NCBI GenBank assembly: GCA_902535275.1 | Contig: CACASS010000006.1 | Location: 1 to 32,797, forward strand | From: an uncultured Pelagibacteraceae bacterium | GTDB taxonomy: Bacteria; Pseudomonadota; Alphaproteobacteria; Pelagibacterales; Pelagibacteraceae | DNA: 32,797 nt | Direction of reading: 5' to 3' | Shown here: piece by piece, positions 17,306 through 27,285 of the stretch | How the letters are laid out: every line of letters begins with the position of its first letter | How positions within the stretch are numbered: position 1 is the first letter of the stretch | The notes under the pieces: generated by a model | What the model was told of the DNA's origin: nothing | The model's input: the letters and a program-made list of their open reading frames with translations, nothing else | Database searches by the model: none | Program-made: the position numbers and the translations under genes

Positions 17306-18057
17306 TACTCTAGTTCAACTATTTTAATATTTTTTGCTTTTACAAATTCAAGGATTAGTGAGTTGCACAGGTTAATTTTATCTTGATCTTTTGATCTTAA
17401 TACAATTGATACACCTAATTTACCTTGTCTAAAAAAAGGATAACTACCAATTTCTACATCTTTATTATTATCTTGAACTTTAGTTAATGAGCTTGCTATT
17501 TCACTTTCATAAGTCATTAAATTTATCGTCTTACTAAGAATTGGATCGCCACCGACCAATACATTACCAAGTCCCCCAATCATTGCTTTTAAAATTGATG
17601 GAACGCCTGGAAGAGAAAAAACATTTTCTACATAAAATCCTGGGGCACCACTAGTTGGATTTAAAATTAAATTAGCTGTAACTGGCATCTTTGCCATTTT
17701 TTGTCTACCATCATTAAAATTACCTGGCTCGTAATATTTTTCTAGAATTGCAAATGCCTCTTTATGAAACCCATATTCAATATTAAAAGCTTTTGAAATT
17801 GATTCTGCAGTTATATCATCGTGAGTAGGACCAATACCACCTGTTGTAAATACATAGTTGTATTTAACTCTTAACTCATGAACGGTATCTATAATGGTTT
17901 TTTCCACATCAGGAATTACTCTTACCTCTCCAACAGAAATTCCTAGAGAATTAAGCCAAGTAGCTAATGTGCTAGTATTCAAATCTTTTGTTCTACCTGA
18001 TAACACTTCATTACCTATGATGATAATTGCTGAAGATATTTCTTTTTTATTAGTCAT
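17305..18057 (-). CDS. CinA-like / molybdopterin-binding-domain protein (competence/damage-inducible protein A family)
   Basis: IIIIGNEVLSGRTKDLNT..., VFTTGGIGPTHDDITAESISKAF, LPGVPSILKAM. Start moved to ATG 18057 (MTNKKEIS), because 18111 overlaps the divergent sfsA start. Confidence 0.85.
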   Translation of the reverse strand: MTNKKEISSAIIIIGNEVLSGRTKDLNTSTLATWLNSLGISVGEVRVIPDVEKTIIDTVHELRVKYNYVFTTGGIGPTHDDITAESISKAFNIEYGFHKEAFAILEKYYEPGNFNDGRQKMAKMPVTANLILNPTSGAPGFYVENVFSLPGVPSILKAMIGGLGNVLVGGDPILSKTINLMTYESEIASSLTKVQDNNKDVEIGSYPFFRQGKLGVSIVLRSKDQDKINLCNSLILEFVKAKNIKIVELE

Positions 18058-18079
18058 TTCTAAATATAAATAAAATTCT

Positions 18080-18766
18080 ATGAAATTTACCAACACTTTA
18101 TTAAAAGGCAAATTACAACGGAGATATAAGAGATTTTTCGCAGATATAGAAGTAAATAATAAAACTGTTGTAGCGCATTGTCCAAATACGGGCTCTATGA
18201 TGGGTTTATTAGATCAAGGTAATGAGGCTTGGATTAGTGAACACAATGATCCAAAACGAAAATTAAAATTTACCCTTGAGATGATAAAAGTAAAAAAAAG
18301 AATAATTGGGGTAAATACTCATAGAGCAAATAGAATTGTCGAACATGCTTTAGAAAATAAATTAATAAAAGAATTTAGTACTGTCAAAAATATAAGAGCT
18401 GAATTTAAGTATTCTGATGATACTAGATTTGACTTTTTGTGTGATAAGAAAATATTAGAAGTAAAGAATACTACATTGATTAGAGAAGATGAAATTGCAG
18501 AATTTCCAGATGCAGTTACATCAAGGGGCACAAAACACCTTCAAAAGTTAAAGGAATCAATTAAAAAAGGATATAAGCCTTATGTCTTATTTTTAACTCA
18601 AATTCAGGGTATAAATAATTTTAGAATAGCTAAAGATATAGACTCTACTTATTATAAAGAATATTTGGATGCTAAAAAATCTGGTGTAAGCTTTCTTGCT
18701 TACAGATGTAGTTTAAATTCTAAAGAAATTAAAATTGAAAAGAAAATAAAAATTATAAATGAGTAA
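18080..18766 (+). CDS. sfsA: DNA/RNA nuclease SfsA
   Basis: LLKGKLQRRYKRFFADIEV, AHCPNTGSMMGLL, GVNTHRANRIVEHAL, RFDFLC..LEVKNTTL, FPDAVTSRGTKHLQKL. Confidence 0.9.
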   Translation: MKFTNTLLKGKLQRRYKRFFADIEVNNKTVVAHCPNTGSMMGLLDQGNEAWISEHNDPKRKLKFTLEMIKVKKRIIGVNTHRANRIVEHALENKLIKEFSTVKNIRAEFKYSDDTRFDFLCDKKILEVKNTTLIREDEIAEFPDAVTSRGTKHLQKLKESIKKGYKPYVLFLTQIQGINNFRIAKDIDSTYYKEYLDAKKSGVSFLAYRCSLNSKEIKIEKKIKIINE

Positions 18767-19529
18767 TTATTCAGAAAAATTTGAAAAAATGAGAATTGCT
18801 GGGAAACTTGCATCTAAAACATTAGACATGTTAACTAGTGAAGTTAAAGAAGGTGTTACAACAGATAGAATTGATCAACTCGGCTATGAGTTTATTAGAG
18901 ACAACGGCGGACACTCTGCTCCACTATATTACAGAGGTTTTAAAAAGTCGTTGTGCACATCTTTAAATCATGTTGTTTGCCATGGCATTCCCTCTGATAG
19001 AGTTCTAAATGATGGCGATGCAGTTAATATTGATGTAACAGCAATAGTTAATGAGTACTACGGTGATACCAGTAGAATGTTTACCATTGGAGATATTCCA
19101 GTAAAAGCTAAAAACTTAATAGAGACTACTTACGAGTCAATGATGAAAGGAATAGCAATTTTAAAACCAGGTGTAAAATTGGGTGACATTGGTTATGAAA
19201 TTCAATCCTTTGTTGAACAAAGAGGATTTTCAGTAGTAAGAGATTTTTGTGGTCACGGTATTAGCAATACTTTTCATGAGCAACCTAATATTCTTCATTA
19301 TGGTAAGAAAAATACAGGTCATGAACTAACACCTGGTATGACCTTTACAATAGAGCCTATGATAAATGTTGGTAAATTTGACGTAAAAGTACTTAATGAT
19401 GGATGGACAGCAGTTACAAAGGACAAGTCTTTATCTGCACAATTTGAGCATACTATAGGAATTACAGAAGACTCTTATGAAATTTTTACAGAATCTGTTA
19501 AAGGTTATAAGAGGCCTCCATATAATTAA
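18759..19529 (+). CDS. map: Methionine aminopeptidase type I
   Basis: YRGFKKSLCTSLNHVVCHGIP, DGDAVNIDVTAIVNEYYGDTSRMF, GHGISNTFHEQPNILHYG, GMTFTIEPMINVG, SAQFEHTIGIT. Confidence 0.95.
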   Translation: MSNYSEKFEKMRIAGKLASKTLDMLTSEVKEGVTTDRIDQLGYEFIRDNGGHSAPLYYRGFKKSLCTSLNHVVCHGIPSDRVLNDGDAVNIDVTAIVNEYYGDTSRMFTIGDIPVKAKNLIETTYESMMKGIAILKPGVKLGDIGYEIQSFVEQRGFSVVRDFCGHGISNTFHEQPNILHYGKKNTGHELTPGMTFTIEPMINVGKFDVKVLNDGWTAVTKDKSLSAQFEHTIGITEDSYEIFTESVKGYKRPPYN

Positions 19530-20821
19530 TGATAACAAGATACTCAAGAAAAGAACTCATAGATATTTGGTCCGAATATAATAAATATCAAATCTGGCTA
19601 GATGTAGAGATTGCTGCAGCCGAGGGAATGGAAAGATTAGGAACTATTCCAAAAGGTGTGGCAAGTGCTGTTAGAAAAAAAGCTAAAATTAATGTTAAAA
19701 GAATTCATACTATTGAAGCGAAAGTAAAACACGATGTTATAGCTTTCTTAACCTCTGTGACCGAAAAAGTAGGTATTAAAGCAAGATACTTACACCAAGG
19801 AATGACCTCATCAGATGTAGTAGACACAAGTTTTAATATTCAGTTAGTTCAATCTGGAAAGATTTTAATAAAGGATATTGATCAAATATTAAAAGTTTTA
19901 AAATCAAAAGCTAAAAAATATAAATTCACACCATGTATGGGTAGAAGTCATGGTATTCATGCAGAACCAATTACTTTTGGACTTAAATTAGCTTCATATT
20001 ATGAAGAATTTAAGAGAAATAAAAAAAGATTAATTAGTGCAATAGATGAAATATCAACTTGTGCAATATCTGGTGCTGTTGGAACATTTGCCAATATTAA
20101 TCCTAATGTGGAAAAACATGTTGCTAAAAAACTAGGGCTAAAAGTTGAGCCAATATCTACACAAGTTATCCCAAGAGATAGACATGCTTATTATTTTTCA
20201 GTTTTAGGAATTATAGCAGGATCAATTGAAAGAGTTTCAATTGAGATTAGACATTTACAAAGAACTGAAGTTTATGAGTTACAGGAATTTTTTTCAAAAA
20301 AACAAAAAGGTTCAAGTGCAATGCCACATAAAAAAAACCCAATATTAAGTGAAAACTTAACCGGACTTGCTAGAATGGTTAGAAGTTATACTATTCCAGC
20401 ATTAGAAAATATTGCTCTTTGGCATGAAAGAGATATTTCACATTCAAGTGTAGAAAGAAATATTGGTCCAGATGCAAATATAACTCTAGATTTTGCTTTA
20501 GTAAGATTAGCAAGCGTATTAGATAAAATGATTGTCTATCCAAAGAAAATGCTTAACAATCTTAATATCACAAAGGGAACAATTTTCTCTCAAGAATTGA
20601 TGTTAGAACTAACAAAATCAGGTTTAAGTAGAGAAATCTCTTATAAATTAGTACAGGCACATGCTAAAAAATGCATAGCAGATAATCTCAATCTTTTTGA
20701 TGTTGTGATGAATGATAAAAACATTACATCTAGAATATCTAGCAAAAAAATGAAAAAAATATTTGATTATTCCTCACACTTTAAGAATATTAATTTAATT
20801 TTTAACAGAGTTTTTAAATAA
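19529..20821 (+). CDS. purB: Adenylosuccinate lyase
   Basis: HDVIAFLTSVTE, HQGMTSSDVVDT, MGRSHGIHAEPITFGLKLA, GSSAMPHKKNPILSENLTGLAR signature. Confidence 0.95.
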   Translation: MITRYSRKELIDIWSEYNKYQIWLDVEIAAAEGMERLGTIPKGVASAVRKKAKINVKRIHTIEAKVKHDVIAFLTSVTEKVGIKARYLHQGMTSSDVVDTSFNIQLVQSGKILIKDIDQILKVLKSKAKKYKFTPCMGRSHGIHAEPITFGLKLASYYEEFKRNKKRLISAIDEISTCAISGAVGTFANINPNVEKHVAKKLGLKVEPISTQVIPRDRHAYYFSVLGIIAGSIERVSIEIRHLQRTEVYELQEFFSKKQKGSSAMPHKKNPILSENLTGLARMVRSYTIPALENIALWHERDISHSSVERNIGPDANITLDFALVRLASVLDKMIVYPKKMLNNLNITKGTIFSQELMLELTKSGLSREISYKLVQAHAKKCIADNLNLFDVVMNDKNITSRISSKKMKKIFDYSSHFKNINLIFNRVFK

Positions 20822-21606
20822 TGAAAAAAGGTAAAAAATTATACGAAGGTAAGGCTAAAATTATTTATGCAACTAGTGATAAGAATTTAGTAATTCAACA
20901 TTTTAAAGATGATGCTACAGCATTTAATAATCAAAAAAAAGACGTCATTGAAGGTAAAGGAATTTTAAATAATAGAATTTCAGAACATGTTCTTACGCAA
21001 TTGAGTAATGTTGGAATAAAAAATCATTTAGTAAAAAGACTTAATATGAGAGAACAACTTGTTAAGTTAGTAGAAATTATTCCAATTGAATTTGTTGTTA
21101 GAAATATTGCAACAGGTTCTTTGACGAAAAGATTAGGTATAGAAGATGGAACAGTGCTTGATTATCCACTAATTGAATATTGCTTAAAAAATGATGATTT
21201 AGGTGATCCTCTTGTAAGCAGAGAACATATTTTAGCGTTTAAATGGATGGATGTTTTCGAATTAGATTTTATTTACGAAGAAGTAAGAAGAATAAATGAT
21301 TTTCTTCAAGGCATGTTTAGAGGCGTTGGAATTAAATTAGTAGATTTTAAAGTTGAATTTGGAAGATTTGAAGCTGATGGTAAAAGAGAAATTATGTTAG
21401 CTGATGAAATTAGTCCAGATACATGCAGACTATGGGATATGAGAACAGATAAAAAGCTAGATAAAGATAGATTTAGAAATAACCTTGGAAACTTAGTTGA
21501 AGCTTATCAAGAAGTGGCTATTAGGCTTAATATATTGCACGAACAATCAAACATAAGACCATTAACTTATCCTAAACCTAAAGCAGTAAAAATTAAGAAA
21601 AAATGA
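20821..21606 (+). CDS. purC: Phosphoribosylaminoimidazole-succinocarboxamide synthase
   Basis: LYEGKAKIIYAT, VVRNIATGSLTKRLG, LVDFKVEFGRF, ADEISPDTCRLWD. Confidence 0.95.
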   Translation: MKKGKKLYEGKAKIIYATSDKNLVIQHFKDDATAFNNQKKDVIEGKGILNNRISEHVLTQLSNVGIKNHLVKRLNMREQLVKLVEIIPIEFVVRNIATGSLTKRLGIEDGTVLDYPLIEYCLKNDDLGDPLVSREHILAFKWMDVFELDFIYEEVRRINDFLQGMFRGVGIKLVDFKVEFGRFEADGKREIMLADEISPDTCRLWDMRTDKKLDKDRFRNNLGNLVEAYQEVAIRLNILHEQSNIRPLTYPKPKAVKIKKK

Positions 21607-21836
21607 AAGTAAAAGTAATCGTCACTTTAAAAAAAGGAGTGCTTGATCCTCAAGGTAAGGCGATACAACAAACTCTAAATGGAATGACTTTTGATAATGT
21701 TTCAGAAGTAAGACAAGGTAAATATTTTGATATTGAAGTAAATGAGAGTGATGAAAATAAAGCTAAATCACAAGTAGAGGAAATGTGCAAGAAGCTTTTA
21801 GCAAACTTAGTTATTGAGGATTATAAAATCTTGTAA
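21603..21836 (+). CDS. purS: Phosphoribosylformylglycinamidine synthase subunit PurS
   Basis: 77 aa: VKVIVTLKKGVLDPQGKAIQQTL, VRQGKYFDIEV; between purC and purQ. Confidence 0.92.
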   Translation: MKVKVIVTLKKGVLDPQGKAIQQTLNGMTFDNVSEVRQGKYFDIEVNESDENKAKSQVEEMCKKLLANLVIEDYKIL

Positions 21837-21843
21837 CTACTGA

Positions 21844-22524
21844 ATGAAATCATCTGTAATTATATTCCCTGGCTCAAATTGTGATAGAGATATGGATGTG
21901 GCTCTAAAGAAATTTGGATTTGAAAATAAAATGGTTTGGCACAATGATGCTGAAATCCCTAAAAGTGATTTAATTGTTTTGCCAGGAGGTTTCTCCTATG
22001 GTGATTACCTTAGATGCGGGAGCATTGCTGGTAAATCGAGAATTATTAATTCTGTAGTTAATTTTGCAAATTCTGGGGGATTAGTGCTTGGTATCTGCAA
22101 TGGTTTTCAAATACTAACTGAAACAGGCCTACTTCCTGGAATACTTCAACAAAATAAATACCTAAACTTTATTTGTAAAAATGTTTTTGTCAAAATTAAA
22201 AATAAAGAAAATAAATATTTTAAAAACATTAAAAAAGAAGTTTTAGAACTTCATATTGCTCATAACGAAGGAAATTACTTTTGTTCGAATGACGAATTAA
22301 AATCAATAGAAGATAATGGACAAATAGCCGTTACTTATTGTGATGATAAAGGAAATGACGACGAACCTAATAATCCTAATGGGGCTATTAAAAATATAGC
22401 TGGGATATTCAATAAAGATAAAAATATTTTAGGAATGATGCCTCATCCAGAAAGAATGATTGATCCTTTTCTTTCGGGTGAAGACGGATCACTATTTTTT
22501 GAAAATTTAATAGGTAGCTTGTAA
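21844..22524 (+). CDS. purQ: Phosphoribosylformylglycinamidine synthase subunit PurQ (glutaminase)
   Basis: [52 protein letters not shown]. Confidence 0.95.
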   Translation: MKSSVIIFPGSNCDRDMDVALKKFGFENKMVWHNDAEIPKSDLIVLPGGFSYGDYLRCGSIAGKSRIINSVVNFANSGGLVLGICNGFQILTETGLLPGILQQNKYLNFICKNVFVKIKNKENKYFKNIKKEVLELHIAHNEGNYFCSNDELKSIEDNGQIAVTYCDDKGNDDEPNNPNGAIKNIAGIFNKDKNILGMMPHPERMIDPFLSGEDGSLFFENLIGSL

Positions 22525-24719
22525 TGAGTGAAGTTAATGAACAAATAGCAATAGATCATGGACTTAAGAAAGATGAATATAAAAAAATCTGTGATCTATT
22601 AAAGAGAACTCCAAATATTACTGAATTAGGTGTTTTTTCAGCAATGTGGAATGAACATTGTTCTTATAAATCATCTAGAAGACATCTAAAAAAATTACAC
22701 ACGAAAGGTGACCAGGTTATTCAGGGTCCTGGAGAAAATGCTGGTGTTGTCGACATTGAAGATGATGATGCAATAGTATTTAAGATAGAAAGCCATAACC
22801 ATCCATCATTTATTGAGCCCTATCAAGGTGCAGCAACAGGTGTTGGTGGAATTATGCGAGATGTATTTACTATGGGAGCAAGACCTATTGCTAATTTAAA
22901 TTCAATTCACTTTGGCTCGATTGATCATGAAAAAACCAAAAATCTATTAAGAGGGGTTGTTAAAGGTATTGGAGGATATGGCAATTGTATTGGTGTTCCA
23001 ACTATTGCGGGCCAAACATGCTTTGACGAGTCTTATAATGGCAATATTCTAGTTAATGCAATGACATTAGGCTTAGTAAATAAAAATAAAATATTTTACT
23101 CTAAAGCTGCTGGAGTTGATAAGCCTGTAATATATGTAGGGTCAAAAACAGGAAGAGACGGTATTCATGGAGCAAGTATGGCATCAGCTATTTTCGATGA
23201 TAAGATAGAGGAAAAAAAACCAACAGTTCAGGTTGGTGATCCATTTACTGAAAAACTACTTTTAGAGGCTTGCTTAGAATTAATGGCAGGTAAATCAATA
23301 ATATCAATTCAGGATATGGGAGCTGCAGGACTAACTTCATCAAGTATTGAAATGGCATCAAAAGGTGATTTAGGTATTGAAATAGATTTAACAAAAGTTC
23401 CATGCAGAGAAGAAAATATGACACCTTATGAAATAATGCTTTCAGAAAGCCAAGAGCGTATGTTGATTGTGTTGGAGGCAGGAAAAGAAAATGAGGCAAA
23501 AAAAATATTTGATAAGTGGAACTTAGATTTTGCAGTTATTGGAAAGACAACCAATAGTAAAAATATAGAATTATTTTTTGAAAATAAAAAAGTCGCTGAA
23601 ATTCCGATAGATTTTTTGGCCGAAAATGCTCCTATGTACGATCGTAAATGGACAAAAGCTAAGTTACCTAAAGAGAATAAATTTTCAAAAAATAATTTTA
23701 AGTCTTTGAAACTAAGTGAATGTATAAATAAAATTTTAACTGATCCAAACATTGCAGATAAAGAATGGATATGGAACCAATATGATCATACGGTTATGGG
23801 TGATACCATTCAAAAGCCCGGTGGAAATGCTGGAGTTGTAAGAGTTCATGGTACAAACAAAGCTGTAGCTGCGGCAGTGGACTCGTCTGCAACTTATTGT
23901 CATGCTCACCCATTAACAGGAGGAAAGCAAGTGGTTTGTGAAAGTTGGAGAAATATGATTTCTGTTGGAGCTAAACCAATAGCAATAACGAATTGCCTTA
24001 ATTTTGGTAACCCAGAAAAAGAGAAAAATATGGGAGAATTTGTTGAATGTGTTGAAGGAATTACGGAAGCCTCTAAATATTTGAATTATCCTGTAGTTTC
24101 AGGAAATGTCTCTTTCTATAATGAGACAAAAGACAAAGGAATTAAACCAACCCCATCTATTGGAGGCATTGGTCTATTATCTGATTATAAAAAGATGGTT
24201 ACAATGGAATTAAAAAATGATGGAAACTATCTACTAGTAATTGGTAAGACAGAAGGTCATTTAGATCAGTCTATATTTGCAAAAAATATTTTATCTACTC
24301 ATGGTGGACCTCCTCCAGAAATTAACTTATTCAATGAAAAACAAAATGGGTTGAGTATTTTAAATTTAAAAAATAAGAATTTAATTGAGACTTGTCATGA
24401 TGTATCTTTAGGAGGAATTTTAACAGCTGTTTCAAAAATGAGTATAAAAGGAAATAAAGGAGTAAAATTATTCCCAATTGAAGGTTTGGTAAATAAATTT
24501 GAATATTTTTTTGGAGAGGACCAAGGAAGGTATATAATAGAAATAAAGCCTGAAAATTTAGAAAATGTTGAAAAGATGCTTAAAAAAGATTCAATCCATT
24601 TTGATAAATTAGGTATAGTAGAAAGCAATCAGATTACTTATGGAAGTGATCTAAAAATATCAATTAACGATATAAAAGAAGGCTATAAAAATTGGCTGAA
24701 GGAATATATGGTTAATTAA
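22524..24719 (+). CDS. purL: Phosphoribosylformylglycinamidine synthase subunit PurL
   Basis: 731 aa; [63 protein letters not shown]. Confidence 0.97.
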   Translation: MSEVNEQIAIDHGLKKDEYKKICDLLKRTPNITELGVFSAMWNEHCSYKSSRRHLKKLHTKGDQVIQGPGENAGVVDIEDDDAIVFKIESHNHPSFIEPYQGAATGVGGIMRDVFTMGARPIANLNSIHFGSIDHEKTKNLLRGVVKGIGGYGNCIGVPTIAGQTCFDESYNGNILVNAMTLGLVNKNKIFYSKAAGVDKPVIYVGSKTGRDGIHGASMASAIFDDKIEEKKPTVQVGDPFTEKLLLEACLELMAGKSIISIQDMGAAGLTSSSIEMASKGDLGIEIDLTKVPCREENMTPYEIMLSESQERMLIVLEAGKENEAKKIFDKWNLDFAVIGKTTNSKNIELFFENKKVAEIPIDFLAENAPMYDRKWTKAKLPKENKFSKNNFKSLKLSECINKILTDPNIADKEWIWNQYDHTVMGDTIQKPGGNAGVVRVHGTNKAVAAAVDSSATYCHAHPLTGGKQVVCESWRNMISVGAKPIAITNCLNFGNPEKEKNMGEFVECVEGITEASKYLNYPVVSGNVSFYNETKDKGIKPTPSIGGIGLLSDYKKMVTMELKNDGNYLLVIGKTEGHLDQSIFAKNILSTHGGPPPEINLFNEKQNGLSILNLKNKNLIETCHDVSLGGILTAVSKMSIKGNKGVKLFPIEGLVNKFEYFFGEDQGRYIIEIKPENLENVEKMLKKDSIHFDKLGIVESNQITYGSDLKISINDIKEGYKNWLKEYMVN

Positions 24720-24949
24720 TGGCAATGGATTTAAAAGAAATTGAAAGCTTAATTAAAGAAGCCCTTCCTGATGCTAAAATAGAAATTCAAGATCTCGCCG
24801 GTGACGGTAATCATTACTCGGCTACAGTAATTTCGTCGCAATTTGCAGGAAAAAGTAAAATTCAGCAGCACAAAATGGTATACAGTTCTCTTAAGGGAAA
24901 GATGGGAAATGAATTACATGCATTAGCCGTTAAAACAAAGGAGAAGTAA
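24719..24949 (+). CDS. BolA-family protein
   Basis: 76 aa; DLAGDGNHYSATVISSQFAGKSKIQQHKMVYSSLKGKMGNELHALAVKT. Confidence 0.9.
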   Translation: MAMDLKEIESLIKEALPDAKIEIQDLAGDGNHYSATVISSQFAGKSKIQQHKMVYSSLKGKMGNELHALAVKTKEK

Positions 24950-25288
24950 ATGGATAGTCAAACAAATGAATTAATTAACAATGAAATTAAAAGCAACGAA
25001 GTATGTTTGTTTATGAAGGGAACACCTGATGCTCCTCAGTGTGGGTTTTCTATGGCTGTAACCAACATTTTAAAAATGCTTGAAGTTAATTTTAAGGGCA
25101 TAAATGTTTTAGCGGACCAAAACCTTAGAGAAGGAATTAAAGTTTTTAGTGATTGGCCAACTATTCCACAATTATATGTTAAAAATGAATTCATTGGTGG
25201 TTGTGATATAGTTAAGGAAATGTACGAAAGTGGTGAATTAGCGAAACTTTTTGAAGATAATGGAATTGAATTTAAAAAGAAAAGCTAA
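24950..25288 (+). CDS. grxD: Monothiol glutaredoxin (Grx4 family)
   Basis: LFMKGTPDAPQCGFSMAV (CGFS active site), WPTIPQLYVKNEFIGGCDIVKEMYESGEL. Confidence 0.93.
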   Translation: MDSQTNELINNEIKSNEVCLFMKGTPDAPQCGFSMAVTNILKMLEVNFKGINVLADQNLREGIKVFSDWPTIPQLYVKNEFIGGCDIVKEMYESGELAKLFEDNGIEFKKKS

Positions 25289-25290
25289 TC

Positions 25291-25902
25291 TTATTTAATT
25301 ATCAACCTAATTTTTTTTGAAAAATACTTTTTTAACAAGTTTAAAGTAGATATTTTAAATGGAGCTTTAAAATTACCTTCATCTATTTTAAATTTAATAC
25401 TATCTTCCCAACTTAACTCGATTACTAAACTTTCACGAAAATATTCATTTAATTTTTTTATTGTTCCTACAGTTAAAACTGGTTCTAAGTATTGTTGTTT
25501 TTTTGAAATATTAATTTGATTATTAACATCATCAAATACTAAGTGCCAAATATGAGCTTTTTTATTTTCAAAAACCAAATTATCTTCAAGTCTTGTGGGC
25601 ACTTCAATATATCCACTTTTTCCTACTCTAGATAATTCATTTAAAAAATAGGAAATATCCTCAACATGTTCAACTACATGGGAGGCAATAACAAAGTCAA
25701 ACTCTTTGTCTTTAAAGGGTAATTTTTTTTCAGTAATCTTTACAAATGATTTATTTCTATAATGATTTGATAAATCTAGTATATCACTAACTGTTGTTGC
25801 ATATTTATTTGCACCATATCCACAACCAATATCTAAAATTTTCCATTCTGGATTTTCTGAAAGAGTTTTTTCTATGTAGGTTTTTGATGTTCTTTTAATC
25901 AG
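25291..25902 (-). CDS. Class I SAM-dependent methyltransferase; start unresolved
   Basis: Track lists only the C-terminal part from a GTG at 25602. The same frame extends upstream: LIKRTSKTYIEKTLSENPEWKILDIGCGYGANKYATTVSDILDL...LPFKDKEFDFVIASHVVEHVEDISYFLNELSRVGKSGYIEVPTRL. Open back to TGA at 25924-25926 with no ATG/GTG/TTG; 25902 is a CTG placeholder. Confidence 0.65.
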   Translation of the reverse strand: MIKRTSKTYIEKTLSENPEWKILDIGCGYGANKYATTVSDILDLSNHYRNKSFVKITEKKLPFKDKEFDFVIASHVVEHVEDISYFLNELSRVGKSGYIEVPTRLEDNLVFENKKAHIWHLVFDDVNNQINISKKQQYLEPVLTVGTIKKLNEYFRESLVIELSWEDSIKFKIDEGNFKAPFKISTLNLLKKYFSKKIRLIIK

Positions 25903-25907
25903 AAAAC

Positions 25908-26525
25908 TTATCTTGAATAATATTCAATTACTAAATTTGGTTCCATTACAACTGGATATGGAACTTCTTCAAATTTTGGAATTCTTACGAATTTTACTTT
26001 TTTATTTTTTTCATCTAATTGTAAATACTCAGGGACTTCTCTTTCTTTATTAGCAAGAGCAATATCGATCAATGCTAATTGTTTAGATTTATCTCTAATT
26101 TCAATGCTATCCTCTTCCTTAACTTGGTAACTTGATATATTAACTTTTTTTCCATTTACTCTAACATGACCATGATTAATCAATTGTCTTGATGAAAAAA
26201 TAGTATTTGATAATTTTGATCTATAGATAACTGCGTCTAATCTTCTTTCTAATAGTCCAATTAAATTTTCCGCAGTATCCCCTTTTTTCATTATAGCTCT
26301 TTTGTACATGTTTCTAAACTGTCTTTCATTCATGTTGCCGTAGTAACACTTTAATTTTTGTTTAGCTTGAAGCTGAATTCCATAATCAGATGGTTTTGAT
26401 GATTTTGTTTGGCCATGTTGACCTGGTGGATATGCTCTAGTATTAAATGGACTTTTAGGTCTACCCCATAAATTTACCTTAAGTCTTCTATCGACTTTAT
26501 GTTTTGAGTTTAATCGTTTTGTCAT
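25908..26525 (-). CDS. rpsD: 30S ribosomal protein S4
   Basis: MTKRLNSKHKVDRRLKVNLWGRPKSPFNTRAYPPGQHG, S4 domain LERRLDAVIYRSKLSNTIFSSRQLINHGHVRVNGKKVNISSYQV. Start moved from 26573 to ATG 26525. Confidence 0.96.
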   Translation of the reverse strand: MTKRLNSKHKVDRRLKVNLWGRPKSPFNTRAYPPGQHGQTKSSKPSDYGIQLQAKQKLKCYYGNMNERQFRNMYKRAIMKKGDTAENLIGLLERRLDAVIYRSKLSNTIFSSRQLINHGHVRVNGKKVNISSYQVKEEDSIEIRDKSKQLALIDIALANKEREVPEYLQLDEKNKKVKFVRIPKFEEVPYPVVMEPNLVIEYYSR

Positions 26526-26569
26526 ATTAAAGTTATTGGGTTTATAGACATCAATATATTTTTTGTCAA

Positions 26570-27285
26570 TCAAGGTTTTTTAATTAAACCAGCAAATACG
26601 CTTGATAAAATGCGTGTTTCTTTCTGAGAAAGTTCCATTTTATAAAAAATACTTCTCAAATTTTCAAGCATTATGGGTTTTTTTGCTTTTTGTTTAAAAA
26701 AATTTTTATTTTCTAGGTTCGTTAAACAAAAATTTAACATTACAGATATTTCTTTCTTAGTTGCTTTTTGTATTTTTTTTGATTTTTGAAAATGAAATTT
26801 TTCTTTTGAAATTAAGTTTGAAACAGTTTGAGCTACGATTACTAGACTATGTGATAGATTTAAAGACCTGAATTTAGGATTACTTGGGATCTGTAAAGTA
26901 TAGTCAGCATAACTCACTTCATTATTTGTTAAACCTGAAGCTTCAGAACCAAACAAAAAACTTACCTTTTTTGAAAAATCAATTTTTTTTTTAATTCTTG
27001 TAACGAAATATGTTTAATATTTTTATTTCTAAATCTTGCTGATGTTGCAATAAGAATGTCAGTTTTGTTTAAAGATTTTTCTAAATTAGGATAAATATTT
27101 GCTTTTTCTATTATATCTTTAGCTCCAACTGAAGTTGCTTTGATTTTGTCATTTGGGAATATTGGCTTTGGTTCTATCAATGATAAATTTTTAAAGCCAA
27201 AGTTCTTCATTCCTCTTGCACATAATCCTATATTTTCAGATAGCTGAGGTTTATGTAAAATAAATGATATATTATTAAAATTCAT
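26570..27285 (-). pseudogene. TrmJ-like tRNA/rRNA methyltransferase (SpoU/TrmH superfamily), frame-disrupted into two ORFs
   Basis: 27285..26962 encodes SFILHKPQLSENIGLCARGMKNFGFKNLSLIEP...; 26956..26570 encodes FGSEASGLTNNEVSYADYTLQIPSNPKFRSLNLSHSLVIVAQ. One extra A in either the A6 (26967-26972) or A10 (26983-26992) run joins them (e.g. ...KKLIFQKKVSFLFGSEASGL). Confidence 0.8.

Noticed and set aside
18319-18531. ORF 70 aa minus strand
   Set aside because: Antisense to sfsA.
23245-24628. Minus-strand ORFs 23245..23499, 23426..23752, 24395..24628
   Set aside because: All antisense to purL, which has strong motif support.
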